A DNA stretch of 64,000 nucleotides from Anoxybacillus ayderensis (GCF_000833605.1 NZ_JXTG01000003.1:168960-232959); one strand, 5' to 3'; counted from the stretch's first letter, positions 51,387 to 60,124 are shown. A program made the numbers and translations. Notes: generated by a model not told the origin, from the sequence alone.

Positions 51387-52244
51387 CTATGCATGATCAA
51401 TAATATGAAAAAATTTATATTGAATATTTGGCGTATAAGCCGTGGAATCTTCATACGACCAATAACGCATGCGACTATTGGACGTATGGGCATTTACAAG
51501 CGGCATCCCTTGTTTATCTTTGGCGACGACGATCGTCGTATGATCAAATCGACCGTCCCCTTGAAAATCATAACAAATGACATCACCGAGAGACAACTGT
51601 TCTGGTGATTTTTTTTCAATAGCTTGAATGCCCGTTTTCGATCCGCTTAAATACCAACGAAACGCATGTGCGACCGTCCACGTATAGCTCCAATCGTTTT
51701 TGCGCATCCACCATCCTTTTGTTTTATTTGGATAGCCCATCATCGGAATGCCGCCTGCATGCAAACATTGTGAAACAAAATTTGTACAATCCACGGGAAA
51801 TGTATGAAACGCGGGGTTATGATCGTTCCACCATATTTCAGCATACCGAACGGCTGCTAGTCGATCATACGTATAACGGATGCGTTCATCATCATCACGT
51901 TCTTCTTTCTTTTCGATTTGTTCTGTTTCAATCATTGGTAAAACAAGGCGATGGCTAACAAGTTCCCGCCCCTCGAATACAGCTTCGCGTACCTCTTGTT
52001 GTTCTTCAACATACATCCATCCGCTTTGCCAAATGAAAAAACGAAAATGAACAACATAGCGAACGAACGTATGCGGAGCAATGTACTTTTTTTCGATAAT
52101 TGTACCTTTTCCTTCACATTTCACAAGCTTTGCATTCCGCTTAGCCAGCAGCTTTCTTTTTCGTTCCATTTCTTCATCTGCCACGTCGCTGACAAAAAAA
52201 TGACGAATGCGTTCATGAAGAAGATCGTGCAGTTGTTTTCTCAT
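51387..52244 (-). CDS. yhbB: Amidase-domain protein YhbB
   Basis: A 285-residue protein without a signal peptide. The C-terminal half holds an amidase_6 (NlpC/P60-like) domain with the catalytic Cys in FPVDCTNFVSQCLHAGG near 150 and His in GRFDHTTIVVAKDKQG near 235. The N-terminal part is basic and strand-rich. It matches YhbB of B. subtilis, a putative cell-wall or spore amidase. Real substrate unknown. Confidence 0.85.
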   Translation of the reverse strand: MRKQLHDLLHERIRHFFVSDVADEEMERKRKLLAKRNAKLVKCEGKGTIIEKKYIAPHTFVRYVVHFRFFIWQSGWMYVEEQQEVREAVFEGRELVSHRLVLPMIETEQIEKKEERDDDERIRYTYDRLAAVRYAEIWWNDHNPAFHTFPVDCTNFVSQCLHAGGIPMMGYPNKTKGWWMRKNDWSYTWTVAHAFRWYLSGSKTGIQAIEKKSPEQLSLGDVICYDFQGDGRFDHTTIVVAKDKQGMPLVNAHTSNSRMRYWSYEDSTAYTPNIQYKFFHIIDHA

Positions 52245-52301
52245 TCCGTTCCCCACTTTTTCGTTTTTTATTACGTTATGTCATAAACGGACGAAAAACG
52301 A

Positions 52302-53438
52302 CTACACGTTTTCAAACATCGCTAATGCTTTTTCGATTTCACGAATGACGTCTTCATCTTGTTCCCTTTGTTTCGCTTGTTGTAGCATCGGCACAACTTT
52401 ACGATTCCCGATTTTCCCAAGCGCCCACGCGGCCGTTCCGCGAATGACTGGACGTGAATCTTCGCGAAGCAACGTGAATAAATCATCAATTGCGCTTTCA
52501 TCTTTATAGTGGGCTAATGCAATGATCGCATTCCGTTGAATCGGTTTTTTCCCGCGCCATGCGCCAGATATATGTCCAAATGTTTCTTTAAACTGACGAT
52601 TTGTCATACGAAGAAGCGGTTTTAATAAAGGCTTCACAATCTCTGGATCTGGCTCCATCTCTGGATGGAAGTGAAAGTCTTTTCCCTTATTTTTCGGACA
52701 AACGAGTTGACACGTATCACACCCATACAATCGGTTTCCGATTTTATCGCGAAATTCATCAGGGATAAACGTTTTCGTTTGCGTTAAAAAGGCAATGCAC
52801 CGCTGTGCATTCAACTGTCCGCCTTGTACAAGCGCTCCTGTCGGACAAGCATCAATGCAGCGCGTGCACGTCCCACATTCGTCTTCAATTGGCGTATCTG
52901 GAGGAAATGGGATATTCGTAATCATTTCACCTAAATAAACGTATGAACCAAATTCATGTGTAATAATCGAGCAATTTTTTCCACTCCATCCGATCCCTGC
53001 CCGTTCCGCGACCGCACGATCTGCCAATTCTCCTGTATCAACCATTGATTTCACTTTTGCATCTGGCACGCGTTCTAAAATAAATTGTTCTAATTTTTGC
53101 AGCCGCTCGCGCAAAATGACGTGGTAATCTCGCCCCCAAGATGCTCGACAAAAAATTCCGCGACGCTCTTTTTTTGTACTTCGTGGAGCATTTTTTAATT
53201 TTGACGGATATGCAAGGGCGATAGCGATAATAGAACGTGCTTCTGGAAGCAATAAAGATGGGGTTGTCCGCTTTTCAATGTCAGGCTCTTCAAATCCTGA
53301 TTGATAACCAAGTTGTTGCTGCTGACGCAACCTTTCTTTTAATTCAAAAAACGGATCAGCACTTGCAAAACCGATTTTATCAATGCCGATCGTTCGGCTA
53401 TATTGAATGATTTCTTCCTTTAGTGCTTCAACGTCCAT
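52302..53438 (-). CDS. queG: Epoxyqueuosine reductase QueG
   Basis: A 378-residue cobalamin/iron-sulfur enzyme that converts epoxyqueuosine to queuosine in tRNA (Asn, Asp, His, Tyr). Cluster motifs CGTCTRCIDACPTGA near 186 and GCDTCQLVCPKNKG near 240; GRDYHVILRERL near 105 is typical. A C-terminal HEAT-like region (about 300-378) is present. Substrate tRNAs for Asn, Asp, His and Tyr are encoded at the end of the window. Confidence 0.95.
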   Translation of the reverse strand: MDVEALKEEIIQYSRTIGIDKIGFASADPFFELKERLRQQQQLGYQSGFEEPDIEKRTTPSLLLPEARSIIAIALAYPSKLKNAPRSTKKERRGIFCRASWGRDYHVILRERLQKLEQFILERVPDAKVKSMVDTGELADRAVAERAGIGWSGKNCSIITHEFGSYVYLGEMITNIPFPPDTPIEDECGTCTRCIDACPTGALVQGGQLNAQRCIAFLTQTKTFIPDEFRDKIGNRLYGCDTCQLVCPKNKGKDFHFHPEMEPDPEIVKPLLKPLLRMTNRQFKETFGHISGAWRGKKPIQRNAIIALAHYKDESAIDDLFTLLREDSRPVIRGTAAWALGKIGNRKVVPMLQQAKQREQDEDVIREIEKALAMFENV

Positions 53439-53498
53439 CTCCCATCCCTCCTTCCCACTTTGTTTATGTTACAATGTAAAGAAAAAGGAGTGAACGAT

Positions 53499-54161
53499 AT
53501 GTTAACCATTTGTGACAGCATTAAACAACATATTCCTCATTTTAAAATCGGAGTGCTTACATATGAACACATCGTCGCCGGGCCATCTCCTAGCATGTTA
53601 AAGGGGAAACTTCGTCAATTTCAAGAGCTGTTATATTTTGATATGGAACAAACTCCGTTAGCTGAATGGCCAGAAGTGAAAGAATGGCGGTCTGTATTTA
53701 AACAAATTGGCACAGATGCAAGCCGATACCGTCCGTCATCGGAAAGTTTGCTTCGGCGCGTACAAAAGCAAACTTTTATTCCATCCATTCATTCAGCTGC
53801 TGATGTCAATAACTTTTTTTCCTTATATTATAAACTACCGATCGGCATTTATGACCGAGATCATCTCATAGGAGATATCGTGATCACGATCGGTACACAA
53901 GCAGATGAATATATCGGCATCAATGATCGCACGACAAATTTTGAACGAAAACTTGTCTCAAAAGACGCTAAAGGGGCATTCGGCAGTCCAATCGTCGACT
54001 CAAAGCGAACGATGGTTACGGAACAAACAACACATGCGATTCAAATCGTGTACTTTCTCCCATCATTTACAGAAACACAATGCGAACAAATGCTACAAGC
54101 GATGAAAGAGATGTTTATCCAAATTCACGGCGGTACAGCACATACACAACTCGTTAAATAA
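53499..54161 (+). CDS. B3/B4 tRNA-binding-domain protein
   Basis: A 220-residue stand-alone B3/B4 domain, related to the editing part of phenylalanyl-tRNA synthetase beta chain. IGTDASRYRPSSESLLRRVQ near 70 and NNFFSLYYKLPIGIYDRDHL near 103 are characteristic. Such proteins may edit mischarged tRNA, but this has not been shown for this group. AAAAAGGAG lies 9 bases before the ATG, and TGTTACAAT upstream looks like an extended -10. Confidence 0.8.
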   Translation: MLTICDSIKQHIPHFKIGVLTYEHIVAGPSPSMLKGKLRQFQELLYFDMEQTPLAEWPEVKEWRSVFKQIGTDASRYRPSSESLLRRVQKQTFIPSIHSAADVNNFFSLYYKLPIGIYDRDHLIGDIVITIGTQADEYIGINDRTTNFERKLVSKDAKGAFGSPIVDSKRTMVTEQTTHAIQIVYFLPSFTETQCEQMLQAMKEMFIQIHGGTAHTQLVK

Positions 54162-54181
54162 TGCATGCGGGGCAAGCGAAA

Positions 54182-54234
54182 TAAAAAAACGCAATGCCCC
54201 GTTCATCTTCGAAACGAAACACTGCGTTGTCCCC
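54182..54234 (-). terminator. terminator of the tRNA-Gly unit
   Basis: On the minus strand AACGCAGTG pairs with CATTGCGTT and is followed by T6. It closes the transcript that carries tRNA-Gly and the two half copies. Confidence 0.65.
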
Positions 54235-54241
54235 GTATGTA

Positions 54242-54315
54242 TGGAGCGGGTGATGGGAATCGAACCCACGACATCAGCTTGGAAGGCTGAGGTTTTACCA
54301 CTAAACTACACCCGC
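54242..54315 (-). tRNA. tRNA-Gly (TCC)
   Basis: Complete cloverleaf with 7-bp acceptor GCGGGTG / CACCCGC, anticodon loop CTTCCAA giving TCC, T loop GGGTTCGATTCCC and encoded CCA. Two copies of its first 31 bases lie upstream on the same transcript (see repeats). Confidence 0.97.
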
Positions 54316-54360
54316 ATAGCAACTTGCTTTTTCTCTATGACTTTTCCCACGCTCAACTAT

Positions 54361-54472
54361 GCCTCTTCCTCTACTCGCTTATTCAATGATGATGGATGCG
54401 TCGAGGCAACTCGCCGATTACTCGACGATGTGTCGCTCGTGGCTGAGGTTTTACCACTAAACTACACCCGCA
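54361..54472 (-). repeat. tRNA-Gly 5'-half unit 1 (112 bp)
   Basis: Reading minus, the unit begins with the first 31 bases of tRNA-Gly (through the D arm and 5' anticodon stem, plus strand 54441-54471) and continues for about 80 unrelated bases able to form a hairpin (CGTCGAG / CTCGACG). It is 97% identical (3 mismatches in 112) to unit 2. Confidence 0.85.
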
Positions 54473-54518
54473 CGATAAATCACTCACATAACCATCTTTT
54501 ACTTCTACGCTTTGTCAC

Positions 54519-54630
54519 GCCTCTTCCTCTACTCGCTTATTCGATGATGATGGATGCGTCGAGGCAACTCGCCGATTACTCGACGATGCGTTGCTCGTGG
54601 CTGAGGTTTTACCACTAAACTACACCCGCA
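54519..54630 (-). repeat. tRNA-Gly 5'-half unit 2 (112 bp)
   Basis: Second copy, tRNA part at 54599-54629. The 5' ends of unit 2, unit 1 and the intact gene are spaced 158 and 156 bases, while the roughly 46-base spacers between units are not similar to one another. Confidence 0.85.
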
Positions 54631-54672
54631 CATGCAGAAAAAGTAGAAATTTGTCGAATAAGATGCAAAAAT

Positions 54673-54696
54673 AAAAAACAGGAATCCCTGTTTTTT
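54673..54696 (-). terminator. hairpin with U-run just after the tRNA-Gly promoter
   Basis: Stem AAAAAACAGG / CCTGTTTTTT with a 4-base loop, about 8 bases after the predicted transcription start and followed by ATTTTTG. It may attenuate or pause transcription into the tRNA unit, or belong to an unrelated transcript. Confidence 0.5.
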
Positions 54697-54709
54697 AATT
54701 ACGTTTTAC

Positions 54710-54738
54710 ATTATATCGACTCCCCTGTGACAAGTCAA
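54710..54738 (-). promoter_or_regulatory. SigA promoter of the tRNA-Gly unit
   Basis: TTGACT and TATAAT (reading minus) separated by 17 bases. It is the only strong promoter upstream of the half units and tRNA-Gly. Confidence 0.75.
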
Positions 54739-54843
54739 TACTCTGTTCAAAACTTTTTCAAAAACATCATCTATTTTCCCGATAAAATTTATACATATCG
54801 AGACAATAATAAACATGGTGCATGTGACGAATGAAGAAGAAAT

Positions 54844-54885
54844 TTGACATAACACCTAAAGGTTTCATATAATCTAAATGAAACC
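54844..54885 (+). promoter_or_regulatory. promoter and operator of the SRPBCC/arsR pair
   Basis: TTGACA at 54844-54849 and TATAAT at 54868-54873 (18-base spacer). The inverted repeat GGTTTCAT...ATGAAACC at 54861-54885 covers the -10, with AACC/GGTT half-sites around it. A good position for autorepression by the ArsR protein. Confidence 0.65.
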
Positions 54886-54915
54886 AAAAGGTTATATATC
54901 TGAGGAGGATCATTG

Positions 54916-55332
54916 ATGAGCCAAAAAGTGCAAGATATCCAACAAACGATGATCATCGAAGCGCCAATTCAAAAAGTATGGGACATTGTTTCTACATCCG
55001 AAGGAATTGCCTCATGGTTTATGCCAAATGATTTTCAGGCGATTGAAGGACATGAGTTTCACTTACAAACCCCTTTTGGACTTTCTCCATGTAAAGTGTT
55101 AAAAGTGGAGAAGCCTCATCTTCTTTCTTTTTCATGGGATAAAGACGGATGGATCGTTTCCTTCATGTTGAAAGACTTAGGCGACAAAACAGAATTTACT
55201 CTTGTTCATGGAGGATGGGGAAGCGCAGACGATATCCTTCCGAAAGCAAATGAAAAACAATCTATTGTTCGTGATCGTATGGCAAACGGATGGACAGGAA
55301 TTTTAGAAAAGCTTCGAAAGGTTGTGGCATAA
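54916..55332 (+). CDS. SRPBCC (AHSA1-like) domain protein
   Basis: A 138-residue START-fold protein of the AHSA1 type: [20 protein letters not shown] near 10 and [15 protein letters not shown] near 36. It probably binds a hydrophobic ligand. Such proteins are often paired with an ArsR-type repressor, which here follows after 3 bases and is surely co-transcribed. GAGGAGG precedes the ATG. Confidence 0.85.
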   Translation: MSQKVQDIQQTMIIEAPIQKVWDIVSTSEGIASWFMPNDFQAIEGHEFHLQTPFGLSPCKVLKVEKPHLLSFSWDKDGWIVSFMLKDLGDKTEFTLVHGGWGSADDILPKANEKQSIVRDRMANGWTGILEKLRKVVA

Positions 55333-55335
55333 TAC

Positions 55336-55656
55336 GTGGAGCCAACAAAAAAGCATGATGTTTTTCAAGCAATTGCAGACAAAACAAGAAGAGATGTCTT
55401 ACGTTTGTTGGCAGAAAAAAAAGAATTACCGATCTCTGCGATTGCAGCGCATTTTCCAATTAGCCGTACGGCTATTACTAAACATTTAAACATTCTCGCC
55501 GAAGCAAATTTAGTCCAAAGTCGAAAATCAGGACGAGAAAAAATTTATCATCTCCATCCTGAACCGTTAACAGAATTAAAGCAATGGCTGTCATTTTATG
55601 AACGTTTTTGGGAAAATAAACTATCTATTTTAAAACATGTTGTTGAAAATGAGTAA
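55336..55656 (+). CDS. ArsR/SmtB-family repressor (metal Cys motif absent)
   Basis: A 106-residue winged-helix protein: VFQAIADKTRRDVLRLLAEK near 9 and SRTAITKHLNILAEANLVQS near 43, wing RKSGREKIYHL near 63. The metal-binding ELCVCDL motif of classical ArsR is not present, so it belongs to the AHSA1-linked branch. GTG 55336 is the only sensible start. It likely binds the inverted repeat upstream of the operon. Confidence 0.87.
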   Translation: MEPTKKHDVFQAIADKTRRDVLRLLAEKKELPISAIAAHFPISRTAITKHLNILAEANLVQSRKSGREKIYHLHPEPLTELKQWLSFYERFWENKLSILKHVVENE

Positions 55657-55688
55657 CCCCCTATGTTTGTAACGATAGGGGGCTTTTC
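55657..55688 (+). terminator. terminator of the SRPBCC/arsR operon
   Basis: Stem CCCCCTAT / ATAGGGGG followed by CTTTTCC. It lies between the convergent arsR-like and lacI-type genes. Confidence 0.75.
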
Positions 55689-55693
55689 CTTGC

Positions 55694-56734
55694 TTACATC
55701 TTCCCAGACATTAATCCGTACAATCGATTGCTCCCACAAGATTCACGAATAATCAATTCCGGTTCAACCATAACCGCTTTCGGCTGAAATTGGCGGTGTA
55801 TAATATCCCTTAACATATATGCAGCAAGCCGTCCGATTTTCTCTTTATCTTGACGAACGGAAGTTAAAGGGGGATCGGTATAATTGCATGCATCAATATC
55901 ATCGCACCCAACGATCGCAATATCTTCAGGTATTTTTAACCCGTGTTCCTTCACCGCTTTCATTGCACCAAATGCCATTAAATCCGATGCTGCAAATACC
56001 GCTTCAGGATGATGTGACGAGCGCAATATTTTTTTCATCGCCTCATAGCCACTTTCCATAAAGAAATCCCCTTCGGCAAACCACTCTTCATGAATCGTTA
56101 ACCCAAATTCCTTCATTGTATTACGAAATCCTTGTTCGCGAATTTTTGTCACTTGCGCGCCCGGCAAACCACCAATGTAGCCGATATTCCGATAGCCACA
56201 TAAGTAAAAATGCTCTACTACTTTCGCAGAAATTTTATAGTTATCTGTCATAATGTACGCAGAACGATTCCCTTCAAGCGGAATATCTATCCCGATACAT
56301 GGGATGTCGCTCATGTCTAAACGATAAATAGATGGCTGCACTTTTTCACCACTAATAATGATTACTCCATCTACTTTATAGCGCATCGAACGCTCATAAT
56401 AATCTTCCTCCCCTTCTTCAAATTGTTCGTTTGAAAAGAAGAGGAGGTCATAACCGAACATTCCCATTGTTTTCTTGAAAGAGTTCATCACTTCAATAAA
56501 GAATGGATGGTTAAAATCGGCATTGATCTCCCCGGCGTAAATAACACCAACTACTCTCGACTTATGAGCGGTATCTTTTTGAATGCGAGCAGCCACATAC
56601 CCGGTCTGCTCCATAATTTCCAACACTCTTTTTTTTGTTTCTTCACCGACATCATGATAGTTATTTAATACTTTTGATACCGTACCTGGTGACACACCCG
56701 CTAATTTTGCAATTTCTTTAATGGTAATTTTCAT
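55694..56734 (-). CDS. LacI-family regulator of the beta-glucoside operon
   Basis: A 346-residue repressor: helix-turn-helix TIKEIAKLAGVSPGTVSKVL near 3, hinge, then periplasmic-binding-like sensor (RVVGVIYAGEINADFNHPFF near 60, CDDIDACNYTDPPLTSVRQD near 265). It ends the operon bglA-binding protein-permeases, and probably binds the palindromes ACGAAAATTTTCGT and GCGAAATTTTTCGT around the bglA promoter. ATG 56734 follows AGAAGGGA. An extended -10 (TGTTATAAT) near 56780 suggests it also has its own promoter. Confidence 0.9.
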   Translation of the reverse strand: MKITIKEIAKLAGVSPGTVSKVLNNYHDVGEETKKRVLEIMEQTGYVAARIQKDTAHKSRVVGVIYAGEINADFNHPFFIEVMNSFKKTMGMFGYDLLFFSNEQFEEGEEDYYERSMRYKVDGVIIISGEKVQPSIYRLDMSDIPCIGIDIPLEGNRSAYIMTDNYKISAKVVEHFYLCGYRNIGYIGGLPGAQVTKIREQGFRNTMKEFGLTIHEEWFAEGDFFMESGYEAMKKILRSSHHPEAVFAASDLMAFGAMKAVKEHGLKIPEDIAIVGCDDIDACNYTDPPLTSVRQDKEKIGRLAAYMLRDIIHRQFQPKAVMVEPELIIRESCGSNRLYGLMSGKM

Positions 56735-56824
56735 ACGATCCCTTCTTACCTTCATTAATCTTGCCCTTATTATAACATAAATTTTCTGTTAAAAATGAAT
56801 GCGCTTTAGTTAGCGGCTATGTCA

Positions 56825-57658
56825 CTATTGTTTGACCGATCCTTGCGTCAAGCTTGAAATGAACAACTTATTAAACATTAAAAATACGACGACTAAAGGC
56901 AATGTTGCCCAAAATGTTCCCGATAAAATCATGCCATAGTCTTTCACGTATGCGTCTTGAAGAGCACGAATAGCAATTTGAATCGTGTAGCTTGACTCGT
57001 CTCTTAACACAGTTAACGGCCATAAGAAATCGTTCCATACGAACATAAATGTTAAAATACCAAGCGTCGCAAAAGCTGGTAAAATCGAAGGAACAACGAT
57101 ATTCCAATATACACGGAATATACTGCATCCATCAATTTTTGCTGCTTCAATCAATTCATCAGGAATCGCATCTTTAATATATTGACGCATCCAGAAAATA
57201 CCGAACGCATTCACTAAACCTGGAATGATAATTGCTTTTAAATCGTTTAACCAACCTAACTTTGTAATAATGAAATATTGCGGGATTAATCCTAATTGTG
57301 GCGGAATCATCATCGTAATTAAAATGACAGCAAACAGCTTTTCTCGCCCTTTAAACTGCAACTTAGCAAATGCAAAGCCTGCTAAAGAACTAAAGAATAA
57401 CACCCCCAGCGTCGTTAAGCTAGCAACAACAAAAGAGTTCCACATCGCCCCGAAAAAGTCGACGTTTTCTAATACGTTTCGAAAGTTTTCTACTAGCTTA
57501 TCTCCCGGCACAACAGCTGGTGGTAATTTGTTAATGACATGGTTCGGCTGCGTTGCCATGACAAACATCCAGTACAACGGAAAAACAGATAGTAACGCAC
57601 CGATAATTAACAACACATGGATTGTTACTTTATTCACAAATCCTTTTTTACGTAACAT
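56825..57658 (-). CDS. Carbohydrate ABC transporter permease, MalG type
   Basis: A 277-residue CUT1 permease with six hydrophobic segments. The EAA loop, EAAKIDGCSIFRVYWNIVVP near 191, docks the ATPase. WMFVMATQPNH near 29 and FMFVWNDFLWPLTVL near 230 are typical. Its partner is the preceding permease; no ATPase gene is in the operon, so MsmX is the expected motor. Confidence 0.92.
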   Translation of the reverse strand: MLRKKGFVNKVTIHVLLIIGALLSVFPLYWMFVMATQPNHVINKLPPAVVPGDKLVENFRNVLENVDFFGAMWNSFVVASLTTLGVLFFSSLAGFAFAKLQFKGREKLFAVILITMMIPPQLGLIPQYFIITKLGWLNDLKAIIIPGLVNAFGIFWMRQYIKDAIPDELIEAAKIDGCSIFRVYWNIVVPSILPAFATLGILTFMFVWNDFLWPLTVLRDESSYTIQIAIRALQDAYVKDYGMILSGTFWATLPLVVVFLMFNKLFISSLTQGSVKQ

Positions 57659-57678
57659 CTTTATTCACCTCCATGTTT

Positions 57679-58605
57679 TTACTTGCCCGATTTATCTAAA
57701 CGATTGGACGCGAAAAAGTTAATTGTCGTAAATACAATGATGAGTAAAAATAGCGAGACGGCTGTCGCAGATGCTGTTCCGAACGCGTTATTCGAGAACG
57801 CTTCTCTCCATAAGTACAACACGATCGTCATGCTTTCTTCTCTAAATCCACTGCCGAAAATAAGCGGTTCCGCAAAAATTTGTAGCGACCCGATCGTTGC
57901 TGTAAATACGACGAATACGATAATTGGCTTTAACATCGGCACAGTGATGAAAAGAAACTGCTGCCATTTTTTCGCTCCGTCAATTTCGGCTGCTTCATAA
58001 AGATCTTTCGGAATACTTTGCAATCCTGCTAAGAAAATAATCGAGTTATATCCAACCCATCTCCAAAAAATCATCGTCGCAATCGCAATTTTCGCTCCCC
58101 ATTCAGACGTTTGCCAGCTTACTGGCGAAATTCCAAACAAGCTAAGTGTGGCGTTTACTAACCCTGCTTCTTGTTCGCTAAATAAAACGGTAAAAACAAT
58201 CGCCACCGCAACAATCGACGTTACGTTTGGTACAAAATAAGCGACACGAAATACACTTTTAAACTTGACCATCGCTGAATTTAAAGCAACGGCTAAAATT
58301 AAAGCGGCGATTAACTGTGGACCTGTTCCTAATAAACCGATTACAATCGTGTTATAAATCGATTTCCAAAATAGTGGATCAGTAAAAATGAGCGAAAAGT
58401 TTTTCACTCCGACAAATGTCATTTCACCGAACCCATTCCATTTTTGAAACGCTAAATAAAAGCTAAACAGCATTGGAAAAGCGCCGAAGATCGCAAATAA
58501 AAGAAAGAAAGGAGAAATAAATAAGTAGCCAGCTAATGCTGTTTTTTTCTTATCACTCAATCCTTTTGGACGGACAGTTGCGTTTGTATGATTATGGGAT
58601 ACCAT
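57679..58605 (-). CDS. Carbohydrate ABC transporter permease, MalF type
   Basis: A 308-residue CUT1 permease with six hydrophobic segments; FISPFFLLFAIFGAFPMLFS near 29 starts the first. The EAA loop EAAEIDGAKKWQQFLFITVP is near 211. It pairs with the MalG-type permease 20 bases downstream. AGGGAAATATAA stands before the ATG. Confidence 0.92.
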   Translation of the reverse strand: MVSHNHTNATVRPKGLSDKKKTALAGYLFISPFFLLFAIFGAFPMLFSFYLAFQKWNGFGEMTFVGVKNFSLIFTDPLFWKSIYNTIVIGLLGTGPQLIAALILAVALNSAMVKFKSVFRVAYFVPNVTSIVAVAIVFTVLFSEQEAGLVNATLSLFGISPVSWQTSEWGAKIAIATMIFWRWVGYNSIIFLAGLQSIPKDLYEAAEIDGAKKWQQFLFITVPMLKPIIVFVVFTATIGSLQIFAEPLIFGSGFREESMTIVLYLWREAFSNNAFGTASATAVSLFLLIIVFTTINFFASNRLDKSGK

Positions 58606-58665
58606 TTATATTTCCCTCCAAAAATCATAGTAGGGGGAAGGGAATAAATCCCTCCCTCACGTGTT

Positions 58666-59955
58666 TTATTGACGTTCAAGTTGACGTTTAATACGTTTAA
58701 TTGCTTCTTCCCATTCTTTTTCTGGGTCAGCTTTTTTCTTCTGTACGTTTGTCAACGCCTTAATGATTTCGCCTTGAACGAGTCCGTAGTTTTTACCCAT
58801 ATACACTGTTTTTACTTTTTGTGCTGCTTCTGCAAATACTTGAGCTGTATTTACTCCACCAAAGTACTCGTCTTTGTAATCTTTAAACTCAGGTGCATCA
58901 TATACAGAAGGAGCAGATGGGAATAAGCCCATATCTTTAAACGATTTCAATTGTTGTTCTGGCGCTACGAGCCATTGAATGAAGTCATATGCTTCTTGCG
59001 GATGCTTCGATTCTTTTGGAATCGTTAAATAAGAACCGCCCCAGTTTCCTGCTCCACCTGGCATGTTTGTAATGAGCCACTTGCCTGCTGAATTTGGTGC
59101 GTTTCCTTTCACAACTCCTTGCATCCATGCAGGTGCAAGCAACGTCGCATAGCTTCCTTTTTCCATCGCGTTACCCCATTCTGGAGTCCACAATCCGTTG
59201 CTGCCAAGGTAACCTTTTTGAATTAAGCTAACTGTATAGTCGTACGCTTGTTTAATGTACGGTTCTTTTTCGATAAGCAATTCTTCTTTTTCGTTAAAAT
59301 ATTGCACAGGAGCTTGGTCACGTAATGCGTTGTACACAAGTTCAACGTTGTCTGCAATTGGTTTTCCTGTTTTTTCTTTAATTGTTGCAGCTACTTCTGC
59401 ATATGCATTCCAGTCTGGAATTAACTTTGCAACTTCAGCTGGATCTGTTGGAAGTCCTGCTGCTTCAAACACGTCAGCACGATAAAACATAGCTGTTGGA
59501 CCAATATCTGTCGGAAGACCAAATAAGAAGCTTCCATCAGCGCTTTCACCGATGCGCCATTTCCAATCTAAATACTTATCCTTAATGTTTTTTGCACCAA
59601 AATCGTATAAGTTATAAAAACGATCTTGTGCCTCACGATAACGTTCAATATTGTTTACTTCAATCATCGCGATGTCCGGTGCGCCACTTCCTGCTGATAA
59701 CGCTGTAAATAATGCGTTATGATGATCGTCAAACTGCGTTGATTGAATTTTAATTTCAACATTTGGATGATCTTTCATATATTCTTCAGCTAGTTTTTCA
59801 TAACCAGTGCTTCCGAATACCCACATGTTCAACTTGACTTTTTCACTTGAACCTTTATCTTTTGATTCGTTCTCACTTTGAGATTGATTGCTGCACGCTG
59901 TCGCGAACATAAAGACAACTGCTAACAACAACATGAGAGCTCGTTTCTTCATCAT
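58666..59955 (-). CDS. Sugar-binding lipoprotein of a CUT1 ABC transporter
   Basis: A 429-residue extracellular binding protein: lipoprotein signal with Cys in MFATACSNQSQSEN near 21, followed by a Ser/Glu/Lys linker, then the type-1 fold. Tryptophans in the C-terminal half (GGAGNWGGSYLTI near 309, FIQWLVAPEQQL near 335) probably contact sugar rings. The neighbouring GH1 gene suggests beta-linked disaccharides such as cellobiose as the ligand, an inference. A long inverted repeat and a cre-like site lie upstream. Confidence 0.9.
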   Translation of the reverse strand: MMKKRALMLLLAVVFMFATACSNQSQSENESKDKGSSEKVKLNMWVFGSTGYEKLAEEYMKDHPNVEIKIQSTQFDDHHNALFTALSAGSGAPDIAMIEVNNIERYREAQDRFYNLYDFGAKNIKDKYLDWKWRIGESADGSFLFGLPTDIGPTAMFYRADVFEAAGLPTDPAEVAKLIPDWNAYAEVAATIKEKTGKPIADNVELVYNALRDQAPVQYFNEKEELLIEKEPYIKQAYDYTVSLIQKGYLGSNGLWTPEWGNAMEKGSYATLLAPAWMQGVVKGNAPNSAGKWLITNMPGGAGNWGGSYLTIPKESKHPQEAYDFIQWLVAPEQQLKSFKDMGLFPSAPSVYDAPEFKDYKDEYFGGVNTAQVFAEAAQKVKTVYMGKNYGLVQGEIIKALTNVQKKKADPEKEWEEAIKRIKRQLERQ

Positions 59956-59986
59956 TCTTTCCCCCTCGCTTTTTCACAATATGTGT

Positions 59987-60000
59987 TCATACCGTTTACA
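59987..60000 (-). promoter_or_regulatory. candidate cre site before the binding-protein gene
   Basis: TGTAAACGGTATGA (reading minus) matches 13 of 14 positions of the CcpA consensus, 32 bases before the start codon. Confidence 0.6.
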
Positions 60001-60043
60001 CCTTTCATTTGCCCATTTGCTTGTTTCACGTTATAATTCCTTT

Positions 60044-60100
60044 AGTTTTCTTCGTAGTAGCGGCCAATCCCCGACACTTCCCGCTATGACGAAGAAAACT
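60044..60100 (-). other. long inverted repeat between bglA and the binding-protein gene
   Basis: Twenty-base arms (AGTTTTCTTCGT.GTAGCGG type) match at 18 of 20 positions around a 17-base loop. No T run follows on the operon strand, so it is more likely a processing or stability hairpin than a terminator. Confidence 0.65.
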
Positions 60101-60124
60101 TCTTCCCTTCCCCCATCACCTCCT

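Noticed and set aside
54241..54618. Long open frame across tRNA-Gly and the half units on the plus strand
   Set aside because: Its protein (typical EPTTSAWKAEVLPLNYT pattern) is the antisense reading of tRNA; such frames are artefacts.
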